A DNA stretch of 42,630 nt from positions 1 through 42,630 of the forward strand of contig JAGRGP010000137.1 of assembly GCA_020445415.1 (NCBI GenBank). Reading direction: 5' to 3'. Shown one piece after another: positions 8,193 through 16,241 of the stretch (position 1 is the stretch's first letter; each line of letters begins with the position of its first letter). The translations under genes and the position numbers were made by a program. The DNA comes from Gammaproteobacteria bacterium (GTDB lineage Bacteria; Pseudomonadota; Gammaproteobacteria; Chromatiales; Chromatiaceae). Under the pieces are notes generated by a model, which was not told the DNA's origin, did not search any database, and was given only the letters and a program-made list of their open reading frames with translations.

Positions 8193-9008
8193 TTAATTGG
8201 CCGGAGCTACCGCAAAGGTGACCGATGCCCAGTGACTTTTCCAGGAAACGCCCCGGGCCGCCAGTAAGCCGGGCGAAGGAGGTGTCATCCGCACCGCATT
8301 GAGCAAAACTTCACTCCCGGGATTTGCGTTGAGATAGACACGCCCTTGGGCGTCGGTCCTCAGGACTGTTTCGTTCACCTGCCCGCGATACCGGGTGAAC
8401 TGGCGGATCTGGGCATCCGCCAAAGGCGCGCCTTTCCAAAACAACCGGGCTTGCAGGGGGCCGCTCGACTGATACGGATCGCTCTCCAGCAGCCACTCGA
8501 ACTCCAACCCGAGCAATCGATCCGCTCCAGGCTGAGTACCAATCTGCACCAATGACTTGGCGAACCGTTGATAAGCTTCCTTAACGCCCACCATGGGTAA
8601 GCCTTGGCGACGATGCTGCTCCAGCACCCCGTCCTGACCCTCGGCCTCGAGAAAGGCCGCGAACTTACCGGCCTCGCGATACTCCAGAAAGAAGATCGAT
8701 GTCACATGGGAGAGGATCGCCAGCCCATTGGCGAAAGGGGTGACTCTGACCGCTGGGATATCCCCTATCCTAGCCTCTAAGTTATGGGTTTCGTCGCCGA
8801 TTCTGATAGCAAAGGACTGAGTGTTGTCCGGAATATAAGGGTAGCTGTCACCTTTGAAATGCTGTCCTACCTTGAGATTGGCGCTGATCGGTTCACCTAT
8901 CTGCCCCTGATATGCGAGGGGTTCGATCCAGAATTCATGGGCCTGGCCGAGGGACGGCAAGCACATGAGCAGCAGACAACATTTCCCGATTAATCTCATC
9001 CCACGCAT
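8193..9008 (-). CDS. Exported DUF4198-like protein
   Basis: After a signal peptide (cleavage predicted just before HEFWIEP) the mature protein begins with the AH(D/E)FW-x-EP motif typical of DUF4198 proteins, which are periplasmic and often linked to nickel or cobalt uptake genes. The C-terminal half contains a beta-rich segment with GPLQARLFWKGAPLADAQIR..TDAQGRVYLNA that resembles an Ig/GlnG-like carbohydrate-type fold. I place the start at the ATG at 9008 (271 residues), because the longer frame from 9080 adds residues before the signal peptide. The next ATG, three codons on, is also possible. It diverges from the HupE-like gene by 36 bases and is followed after 30 bases by the Fe-S protein gene. 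The metal-related role is inferred from family and neighbour. Confidence 0.75.
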   Translation of the reverse strand: MRGMRLIGKCCLLLMCLPSLGQAHEFWIEPLAYQGQIGEPISANLKVGQHFKGDSYPYIPDNTQSFAIRIGDETHNLEARIGDIPAVRVTPFANGLAILSHVTSIFFLEYREAGKFAAFLEAEGQDGVLEQHRRQGLPMVGVKEAYQRFAKSLVQIGTQPGADRLLGLEFEWLLESDPYQSSGPLQARLFWKGAPLADAQIRQFTRYRGQVNETVLRTDAQGRVYLNANPGSEVLLNAVRMTPPSPGLLAARGVSWKSHWASVTFAVAPAN

Positions 9009-9044
9009 AATATCCGGATCGTCCCTAACCTCTGTCGAGGTGCA

Positions 9045-10205
9045 GTGAAGATTATCACCGCCATCCAGGTATCGCCGCAAGGTCGGTTGACGTGGATCTT
9101 CTGGCTAGTACTCGCGATTACCGCCAGTACCGCAACCCGAGCCCATGAAGTTCGCCCGCTCATCGCCGACCTGGACATCAGCCAACCGGGTCAGGTCACG
9201 CTGCGACTCTCCCTTAACCTGGAGGCGTTAATTGCAGAAATCGGTGCCTCCCATAACGATACAGACGATTCCGCTAACGTCACCACCTACCGACAGCTCA
9301 GGCGACTCCCCCCAGAAGAGCTGCAGCGACAACTCATGGCCTTTTTGCCACGTTTGTACCAGGGTGCTCGACTCGAAGCCGCAGGTCAGCCCCTGGCATT
9401 ACGCCTCTCCGGCATACACATTCCCGAGGTGGGAGACCTCGAACTGGCCAGGGAATCCATCTTGATGCTCACTGCCGAGCGCCCAAGCAGTGTCACAGAA
9501 CTGATCTGGTCCTGGGACGCCCGCTTCGGTGACAGCGTAATCCGGGTAACCTCCAGCGCTTCCGACAGCGCCTATTCCGCCTACCTCCGAAGCGGCCAGC
9601 CCAGTGCTCCCATCCCCCTGTCCGGGGACGTGCAACCGTCTTCTGGCAAACTGTTTCTCAACTACCTGGCGGTCGGTTTCACCCACATCCTGCCGAAGGG
9701 GCTGGACCACATCCTGTTCGTCATCGGGTTATTTCTCCTCAATGCCCGCTTCAAGCCACTGCTCTGGCAGGTTTCCGCTTTCACGCTCGCCCATACGCTA
9801 ACCCTGGCCCTGGGAATCTATGGCGTAATCCGCATCTCCCCGGCGGTTGTCGAGCCGCTTATTGCCGCCTCTATCGTTTATGTCTGTCTGGAGAATCTCC
9901 ACTCCGACCGGATGAGCCGCTGGCGCCCCCTGGTAGTGTTCGCATTCGGATTGTTGCATGGGCTGGGTTTTGCCGGCGTATTGTTGGAAATAGGTTTGAA
10001 TCCATCCTATTTCGCTACCGGGTTGATAGCCTTCAACCTTGGGGTGGAACTGGGTCAGCTGGTTGTCATCGGGGGCTGCTTCCTGAGCGTGGGATTATGG
10101 TTTCGCGACAAACCCTGGTACCGGCGATTGATTACCACACCGGCGTCTATCCTAATTGCACTGGTCGGGTCCTACTGGTTTCTTGAACGGGTCATCGCCC
10201 CCTGA
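9045..10205 (+). CDS. HupE/UreJ-family membrane protein
   Basis: The 386-residue protein has a signal/anchor helix, then an extracytoplasmic domain (about residues 33-200, beginning AHEVRPLIADLDI). A C-terminal membrane domain of about six to seven helices carries the HupE/UreJ signatures GFTHILPKGLDHILFVIGLFL, FTLAHTLTLALG, LLHGLGFAG and FNLGVELGQ. The histidine and aspartate residues in those helices are those proposed to bind nickel or cobalt in HupE/UreJ permeases. The start is a GTG at 9045 with GAGGTG at a suitable distance. The paired DUF4198-like gene, divergent by 36 bases, also fits metal handling. The substrate is not determined by sequence. Confidence 0.87.
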   Translation: MKIITAIQVSPQGRLTWIFWLVLAITASTATRAHEVRPLIADLDISQPGQVTLRLSLNLEALIAEIGASHNDTDDSANVTTYRQLRRLPPEELQRQLMAFLPRLYQGARLEAAGQPLALRLSGIHIPEVGDLELARESILMLTAERPSSVTELIWSWDARFGDSVIRVTSSASDSAYSAYLRSGQPSAPIPLSGDVQPSSGKLFLNYLAVGFTHILPKGLDHILFVIGLFLLNARFKPLLWQVSAFTLAHTLTLALGIYGVIRISPAVVEPLIAASIVYVCLENLHSDRMSRWRPLVVFAFGLLHGLGFAGVLLEIGLNPSYFATGLIAFNLGVELGQLVVIGGCFLSVGLWFRDKPWYRRLITTPASILIALVGSYWFLERVIAP

Positions 10206-10237
10206 CCCGGGGCGGGATCTGAGTCAATTACCGGACC

Positions 10238-10251
10238 AGACCTTCGGGTTT
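10238..10251. terminator. Possible hairpin between convergent genes
   Basis: AGACC-TTCG-GGTTT forms a 5-bp stem (one G.T pair) with a stable TTCG loop in the 45-base gap where the HupE-like gene and the injection-system operon converge. On the plus strand it is followed by a short T-rich run. It is weak, and it touches the stop of the operon's last gene. Confidence 0.3.
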
Positions 10252-13200
10252 TAGGGACTCTTTATCCTCACACGGTCACCGGCCTGTTTCACCATACTGG
10301 TCGCGGCATTGCGGTTAATACCCAGCTCCGTAAGCCGACTGGTATCTACCTCGGCCAATTGACCCACCGTCCTGATGTTATTGCGTTCCAAGATGGCCAA
10401 ATCTTCGGCCGCGACCCCCTCGATCGAAGAAACCGGTTGGGCCGCATTGACGATCGGCTCCACATTGGTGCGCAGTTGATTGAGTTCCGAGACATTTTTT
10501 TCCAGCACCGAGAAACGCTGCTCAACAGCATTCTTCTCCTGCTGAAGCTGGGTTATCTGCCCCTTCAGCTCCGACACCTCTTGCTCCGCCCGTTGCTTAT
10601 CTGCCTCCACGGCGGCGACCCGAGTGACGAGTACATTTTGGTAGTCGGCCTCCAGGGCTTGAAAACGCTGATCTGCCGCCGCCTTTTCGGCTCTCAGGGT
10701 GGTCAATTCACTCTGCAGCGCGCTGACCTCCTCCACGGTTCTCGCCCTGCCCAGTTGAATCTCGTCCACCTGTTTCTTCAGCTGATCGTTACTGGGCGCC
10801 TTGGTTACCGCCGGCTGAAAGACTCCGGGACGGTAGTTGTACTCCAGACCAACCAGCTCCTGATAGTCACGCTTATCCCGATAACCGGCACCAACCAATT
10901 CTCCCAAACCGGTTCTGGCGAGCTGTTTGCTGGCAGACGTGACGCTCTCCATGATGTTTCCGTAATCGGTATGCACCACCGCGTTGGCCATACCCAGTTG
11001 CTGGGGACTGATACCGACCACATTGGGTTCTCGCTGTTTGAAGTAGTTGGGTAACACCAGGCAACAGAGTTCCTCGACCAGCCAACCTACCAGGGGACCG
11101 ATGGGGATGATCGACAACCAATAGTAGAGTGTCTCGGTGGTTTTGACGAACCGGCGCTTGGTGAAGTTACAGATGTTGTAGACCTCGCCATCCCGCAAGC
11201 TCAGACAGCCGAGATAGACCTTGTCGTCCTCATCGCACTCGGGGCAACGCACCAGCAAATGATTGCAGAAACAGTCCTTCAGGTACTGGAGCAACCCCGA
11301 CAGCAGTTGATAGAACGCCGCAATGACATCCTTGCGGTAGGTCCGCAGTTCATCCACCTGTTCCTGGTAAATCTGCAGTTCGTAGTTCAACAGGGTGATG
11401 GATTGGCCCATGTGGTTGAGCACATGGATCTGCCCGAGTTTGTCGCTGACTAAAACTTCCACCGGACCCGCCTGGACCGGGATTCCCGGCAGCAATCCCT
11501 TGTTGTAATCCCTGGGATTGCCAGGAATATATTGAAGATCGTGCATGGCATAGCGGCTCGCCACCACCCCGTCCAATTCCTTGCCTCGCAGATATTTGAG
11601 AGAGATCCGTCCCGCGGCACCAAACTGATGGTAGAGTACCCCGTTCCAGCTTTCCCCCTTCAGGAGCCCTCCATCGAATCGACACAGTATCTTGTGATCG
11701 TTGATATCGGCCACTATAAACAGTACCAGCCCCTTGCTTGGCTCCAGTCCCGGCGTGCCAGGGACATCATCGCCTTCATCAAGTGTGTTAGACAATACAA
11801 ATCCGTCACCGCCCCGTATCGGCTGCTGATTCACCACCGGATGGATGTGAAGCAGGGACGAGTCCCCTTCCGATTTAAGCCCGTTGAACATCACCAGACG
11901 ATCGTACCGCCCCTCTTCGCAGAGCTTTTCTGCCGATGCCGTGGCAAAGACCTTGGCACCCCGAACATCGAACTCCATGTGTCCGGACGCGGGAAACCCC
12001 CAATCCGGATCCCGCTCAATCTTCTCCTTGGAGAACAACTCGTCGGGATCGATCAGGTACACCCCCTTGCATAAACCAACAGCGAATTGCAATTGGTCCG
12101 ACCAAGGAGACTGACGCAGCCGAACGATCTTAACGCCGCACAGGAAACTGGTTTCCCAATCGATGGGGATCAAGCATTCGTCGCCATTGATTTCCGGCAA
12201 CTTACCCCGGGCGAACAAACTGTCTTCTTGATGTACGATACCAACCACGTGCACGATACCATCCGGCGCGACACTGATATCGGTGATGGTCCCGTTCTCT
12301 ATTTGGGGTACATCGAAGTACCCCGACAAATCCCCGAGACATGGCTCCTTCAACAGTTCAAATACAAACACCCGGGCGCTATTGCGCCTCCAACCAAACA
12401 ACAGCTTGCCGTTGGGGTGGGCACGGATGTGATCTAAGGTTCCAGGAGTGAACCAGGTTGCCCGGCAGGGTTGGTCGGGAAACGGATACTTTGGGAAATC
12501 CTGATTTTGAAACTGAGCGCAGAAGGTCCTGCTACGCAGGATCTCCCGCAGTTTGGAATACAGGTCCTGCATCAAGGCGTGTTCACAGTGCGAGATATTC
12601 AGGACCGTATCCGCCTCGCCCTGATTGTACTGAAACAGAATGTTGGTCAAGGTTAGCGTACGCCGCTGGGCGGGACGAATCTCCTGACGACCACAGCGGG
12701 TCAATGCGCAGCGTGCCGCGACATCGTCCTGTTGTAACTCTCCGGTGAGGGTGGTAATCAGATCGAGGACACAATCCTGATAGAAATCGTACAACAGCGT
12801 GTCCCGAAAACGTTCCAACCAGTTATTCTTATCCGGGCTGTACAGCTCGATACCGACATCCAGCTCCTGGTCGGGGGTGTACTCAAGAAACAGGCAGACC
12901 CCTTGATCCTCATCCACCGTATCGGGATCGATACCTGCCTCCTTGAGGCGTTCGGGAACATTGATACTGAGGCTCCCTTCCACCACCATGTCGGTGCCAT
13001 CACAGTCCAACGCGTAACCGCTGCTGAGGATCACCCCGTCGGGATTCTCGGGATCGCACTCCAACGCCAATCCACAGACCACCCCCCAGCCATGCAAGTG
13101 ACGATTGTGCCAGCGTAGATCACGCTCCTGGCAGAGATGGTCAATGGCATCCTGCACGGTGATCACTTCCGGCATCTCGCAGGCATCATTGCGGTAGCAC

Positions 13201-14564
13201 ACATCAGCGGCTCGCAGATCCGTCAGGCTCGGAAACTGAGTCGCCTTGCAGGCCCCATAGGGGTCGCAAGCACTGTCGCCCGGCAATGTCATCTCTCCCG
13301 CCCCATCCACATCAACCAACAGCATGAAGTGGTGGGGTTCGCCCTCGGGTGGGACCCCAGCGGCAGTGACGGGATCACCCAGCAAAGTTTCTCCCTGTTG
13401 ATGAATTGCCTCCCTTACTGGCGTGGTCCAGTAATCCCCCGCGATCAGTGGATGATCCGCCAACTCCAGGGAGAGGGTTATAAGGCGCAATTCGACGGAC
13501 AGCAGATCCCCTCCTTGGGTCACGTGGCCTGGTTTGCCCGCACCCACGCCACTGGTGAGATCGATAGTTCCTTCGAACCCCTCGGTCAGTTGCCAATCGC
13601 TACCGCTCTTTTCAATCCGGCACCAGCCGTCCCAGCGCCGTACATAGTCCTTGGCAAGGGGGGAGGATTCAGAAAAAGTGCCCGTGAGTGGTTGACGGGA
13701 CCCATCGATAATACGCTGGCCGGTAGTGTCCCGAGCCAGATGTGCGCCGAGACGCTTTTCGGTGACCTCGTCAAAGAACTCGTAGACATACTGGGAAGCC
13801 GCAAAATCCGGTGGGACATCACTGCTGGGATAGGCCTCGGCACCGTTCTCCGATGACCACTTCAGAACCAACGCCTCGGGCAGACTACTTGCGTCGTAGA
13901 CAACATCATGAATCTCCACCCGGAACAGATAATTGCCAACTGGATCACTGAGCTCAAGCTCATCGGCGCAAGGATCACAAGGGTCGGCGCTGGTAGACAA
14001 ACTGCGTAACACCAGCCTGAGCCTGGCGTCACCGATTGACGGGTTGATGTCCGTGCAGAGCGGATCCTCGGTGATATCGCACCACTTCACTTGGGCCGTG
14101 GTTTGGGTGCGGGCGGTGGTATCGGCGCCATGCAAACCCGGGTCACGGAGTATCTCGTCCTCAAGCCAGACCACGCTGCGCTCCCAGACATCCAGGTAGA
14201 GTCGGTAGGGCGTTACCGGTAATGCCGGTGCCTCGGGATAGTAAAGCTGGTGGTCATAATCGAAGATGTCGCCATCGGGCGCCGTGGAGGATGCCCTGAC
14301 CTGCGCCGGGATGCCATCGGTATAAGCTCGGCCCCAGTGCAAACTGGGAATCCGCTGGTCACCCACGTCGGTCACCCGCAACAAGCCGCCATGCCGCGGG
14401 GTACCGCTGCCAATGACATCCCCCAAGGCACTACTGAGCCGATCCCTGGAAAGCAATGCCTGTTCGTTCAGATCCGAATCGGTCAGCATCCTCCCTTGCT
14501 GATGGCAGACCGAAGAGTAGTCCTTTGCCGGTTGTCTGCTGTTGCGTGATTTCTGAATCTTCAT
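10251..14564 (-). CDS. Giant DUF6519-type baseplate-associated protein with coiled coil and HhH tail
   Basis: The 1437-residue product closes the operon. Residues about 13-250 resemble DUF6519 (KDYSSVCHQQGRMLTDSDL, then NEQALL), a domain seen in eCIS loci. Residues 470-530 hold the motif HNRHLHGWGVVCGLALEC that recurs in eCIS tail proteins. Residues about 700-1060 are beta-rich, possibly a propeller, and may bind a receptor. Residues 1107-1120 contain CPEC-x9-C, a possible zinc ribbon. A hydrophobic segment lies at 1145-1173 (LYYWLSIIPIGPLVGWLV), a coiled coil at about 1257-1370, and a helix-hairpin-helix-like domain at 1380-1437 (AEDLAILERNNIRTVGQLA..LTELGI). GGACGAGG precedes the ATG. The protein is rich in cysteine. 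It could be a fibre, a surface anchor, or partly a tape measure; I cannot tell which from sequence. Confidence 0.8.
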   Translation of the reverse strand: MKIQKSRNSRQPAKDYSSVCHQQGRMLTDSDLNEQALLSRDRLSSALGDVIGSGTPRHGGLLRVTDVGDQRIPSLHWGRAYTDGIPAQVRASSTAPDGDIFDYDHQLYYPEAPALPVTPYRLYLDVWERSVVWLEDEILRDPGLHGADTTARTQTTAQVKWCDITEDPLCTDINPSIGDARLRLVLRSLSTSADPCDPCADELELSDPVGNYLFRVEIHDVVYDASSLPEALVLKWSSENGAEAYPSSDVPPDFAASQYVYEFFDEVTEKRLGAHLARDTTGQRIIDGSRQPLTGTFSESSPLAKDYVRRWDGWCRIEKSGSDWQLTEGFEGTIDLTSGVGAGKPGHVTQGGDLLSVELRLITLSLELADHPLIAGDYWTTPVREAIHQQGETLLGDPVTAAGVPPEGEPHHFMLLVDVDGAGEMTLPGDSACDPYGACKATQFPSLTDLRAADVCYRNDACEMPEVITVQDAIDHLCQERDLRWHNRHLHGWGVVCGLALECDPENPDGVILSSGYALDCDGTDMVVEGSLSINVPERLKEAGIDPDTVDEDQGVCLFLEYTPDQELDVGIELYSPDKNNWLERFRDTLLYDFYQDCVLDLITTLTGELQQDDVAARCALTRCGRQEIRPAQRRTLTLTNILFQYNQGEADTVLNISHCEHALMQDLYSKLREILRSRTFCAQFQNQDFPKYPFPDQPCRATWFTPGTLDHIRAHPNGKLLFGWRRNSARVFVFELLKEPCLGDLSGYFDVPQIENGTITDISVAPDGIVHVVGIVHQEDSLFARGKLPEINGDECLIPIDWETSFLCGVKIVRLRQSPWSDQLQFAVGLCKGVYLIDPDELFSKEKIERDPDWGFPASGHMEFDVRGAKVFATASAEKLCEEGRYDRLVMFNGLKSEGDSSLLHIHPVVNQQPIRGGDGFVLSNTLDEGDDVPGTPGLEPSKGLVLFIVADINDHKILCRFDGGLLKGESWNGVLYHQFGAAGRISLKYLRGKELDGVVASRYAMHDLQYIPGNPRDYNKGLLPGIPVQAGPVEVLVSDKLGQIHVLNHMGQSITLLNYELQIYQEQVDELRTYRKDVIAAFYQLLSGLLQYLKDCFCNHLLVRCPECDEDDKVYLGCLSLRDGEVYNICNFTKRRFVKTTETLYYWLSIIPIGPLVGWLVEELCCLVLPNYFKQREPNVVGISPQQLGMANAVVHTDYGNIMESVTSASKQLARTGLGELVGAGYRDKRDYQELVGLEYNYRPGVFQPAVTKAPSNDQLKKQVDEIQLGRARTVEEVSALQSELTTLRAEKAAADQRFQALEADYQNVLVTRVAAVEADKQRAEQEVSELKGQITQLQQEKNAVEQRFSVLEKNVSELNQLRTNVEPIVNAAQPVSSIEGVAAEDLAILERNNIRTVGQLAEVDTSRLTELGINRNAATSMVKQAGDRVRIKSP

Positions 14565-14586
14565 GCTAGCCTCGTCCTTTTGGGAT

Positions 14587-16230
14587 CTATGCCGTTTCCG
14601 GTTCGTCGATTATCTCCCCCGGCAATTGGTACAACGAACTGTCGGGTATCACCACGGGCGTAACGCCAGTGGGGAGAAAATCCTTTAATTTAGTCACTAC
14701 CGCCTGCTGGCTGGCTACCAGATAACGGTGGTGAAACGCCCCCATCTCGCCGCCGTCCTCGGCTCCGTTGGCAATCTCCGCAACAGTCGCGGGGTGCAAC
14801 ACGCCACAACCGGGCTGACCGAAGTCCAGCGATTGGAATACCGCGGGGCGCGTCTGCACCCGGTGCATATGGAGTGCTCCAGGTTGTTGCTGGGAAGGAA
14901 TGGCGGAGTACCGGATACAACCCTCTCCAGGCAGCGATGTGCCATCGTGATCCTTACGGATCACTCCCTGGAAAATGCTGTCGCTAGCCTGGAGCGCCTG
15001 GGCAATCGTGGTGGTCAGAACGGTACAATACTGGAGCCTAACCAATCCCTTGGCCGCCTGTACCCGCTTGAACAAACAGTTGTCGGCGGTGAGCACCGGT
15101 TGCTCCAGATCACTGCTGTGCACTTCCGCCGCCAATATCGCGCAACGGTCGAACTCCAGCCGACCGGAATCTGCTTCGACGGTATGGCTGAAGACAATAC
15201 CCTCGAAACGCCATACCGAAGGGTCCGCGGGACCCGTGCCGCTTTCGATCTGACCGAGCTTGACCCGCAGGCGTATCACTACCGGCCGAAAGACTTCCTG
15301 ATCCAGGGAACGGTTGCGCAACACCGTGCGTTTGCCCTCTATTTCTACCGCAACCACGGCCTGAAAATCCTGATCCTGGAGCAGTGCTTCCGACCACTGA
15401 AACCTGGGCCCCGTGGCGCTGTAGAAACCGGGATGAGGGGGGGTGAACAACAGTACTCTCCGCGGGTGAAAATGGCCTTGCCGCCAGTTCCCGTTGCGGA
15501 GGTCCACGGTACGCGCCGAAGGATCGTCGAAATAACCTGGAATCCAGTCCGGTTGCAACCCCGGGACAGGTAACACACCACGCCCTTGGCGACACCGCTG
15601 GGCACCGTGCAGACTTCCTTGACGCCAGCAGTAATGCCGTCCATCGACAGTGCTGCTGATCGAAGCGGGATCCCCGGGAGAAGCCGCCTTGGCAGCTGCC
15701 GGACAGCGCAGATCTACGGTACCCTTGGCGAGCCCCGGATGTCTGGCCCGCATGGGAGCATGTTCTGGCGCCGGCTCGGCGCCTGGATACCCGTACCCCG
15801 AGGGCGGTAACAGCGGCATGCCGATGCGGGCGGTGGTCGCAACCCGCTTCCAGCCCTCATGAATCACCACTTCCATGCCACCCACCGCTTCGGCCACCTC
15901 GTCAACCACCCTCAGCGTACCCTTGGCCTTGCGCCAGGAGATGGCGTTAGCAATTTCTTGCCGTTTCCCGGTCTCCAGAGGCGATATCAATTTCACATCC
16001 AGCAACGCGGCTATGTAAGGCAATAGCCAGGTTTGTGACTGGCGATCCGCACCCGTTTCAGAATCAGGAAAAATATCCGCATGGCGTTGCAGCAGGGTAC
16101 GGTGCAGTTGATCCAGCAACAGGCCGCAACCCGCCAGGTAGTTCTTTAGATCACGGCTACCATCCCGTTCCCGGTAGAGCGCCGGGAGTATCTGGTAGAG
16201 CAGTTCGCCATGATCAAATTCTTTGGACAT
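14587..16230 (-). CDS. Tail protein I-like baseplate protein with C-terminal beta-helix domain
   Basis: The first ~125 residues match P2 gpI / TIGR02242-type tail proteins (LLYQILPALYRERDG, then WLLPYIAALLDV and SWRKAKGTLRVVDEVAEAVGG), which join the baseplate wedge to the fibre. A proline-rich middle leads to a region around 255-275 (HPRRVLLFTPPHPGFYS). From about 330 a series of short hydrophobic strands (FDRCAILAAEV, TADNCLFKRV, LQYCTVLTTT, LQASDSIFQGVI) looks like a right-handed beta-helix, ending in the GAEDGGEMGAFHH motif found in large eCIS tail proteins. At 547 residues it is more than twice a phage gpI. The beta-helix is a plausible surface-binding part. The gene sits between gpJ and the giant protein, 11 and 22 bases away. 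Confidence 0.82.
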   Translation of the reverse strand: MSKEFDHGELLYQILPALYRERDGSRDLKNYLAGCGLLLDQLHRTLLQRHADIFPDSETGADRQSQTWLLPYIAALLDVKLISPLETGKRQEIANAISWRKAKGTLRVVDEVAEAVGGMEVVIHEGWKRVATTARIGMPLLPPSGYGYPGAEPAPEHAPMRARHPGLAKGTVDLRCPAAAKAASPGDPASISSTVDGRHYCWRQGSLHGAQRCRQGRGVLPVPGLQPDWIPGYFDDPSARTVDLRNGNWRQGHFHPRRVLLFTPPHPGFYSATGPRFQWSEALLQDQDFQAVVAVEIEGKRTVLRNRSLDQEVFRPVVIRLRVKLGQIESGTGPADPSVWRFEGIVFSHTVEADSGRLEFDRCAILAAEVHSSDLEQPVLTADNCLFKRVQAAKGLVRLQYCTVLTTTIAQALQASDSIFQGVIRKDHDGTSLPGEGCIRYSAIPSQQQPGALHMHRVQTRPAVFQSLDFGQPGCGVLHPATVAEIANGAEDGGEMGAFHHRYLVASQQAVVTKLKDFLPTGVTPVVIPDSSLYQLPGEIIDEPETA

Positions 16231-16241
16231 AAGCGTTGCCC

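Noticed and set aside
14587-16230. A possible frameshift in the gpI-like gene around residues 190-235
   Set aside because: The frame reads through into family-like sequence (PGYFDDPSARTVDLR and HPRRVLLFTPP) on both sides, so the odd stretch is better seen as a variable linker.
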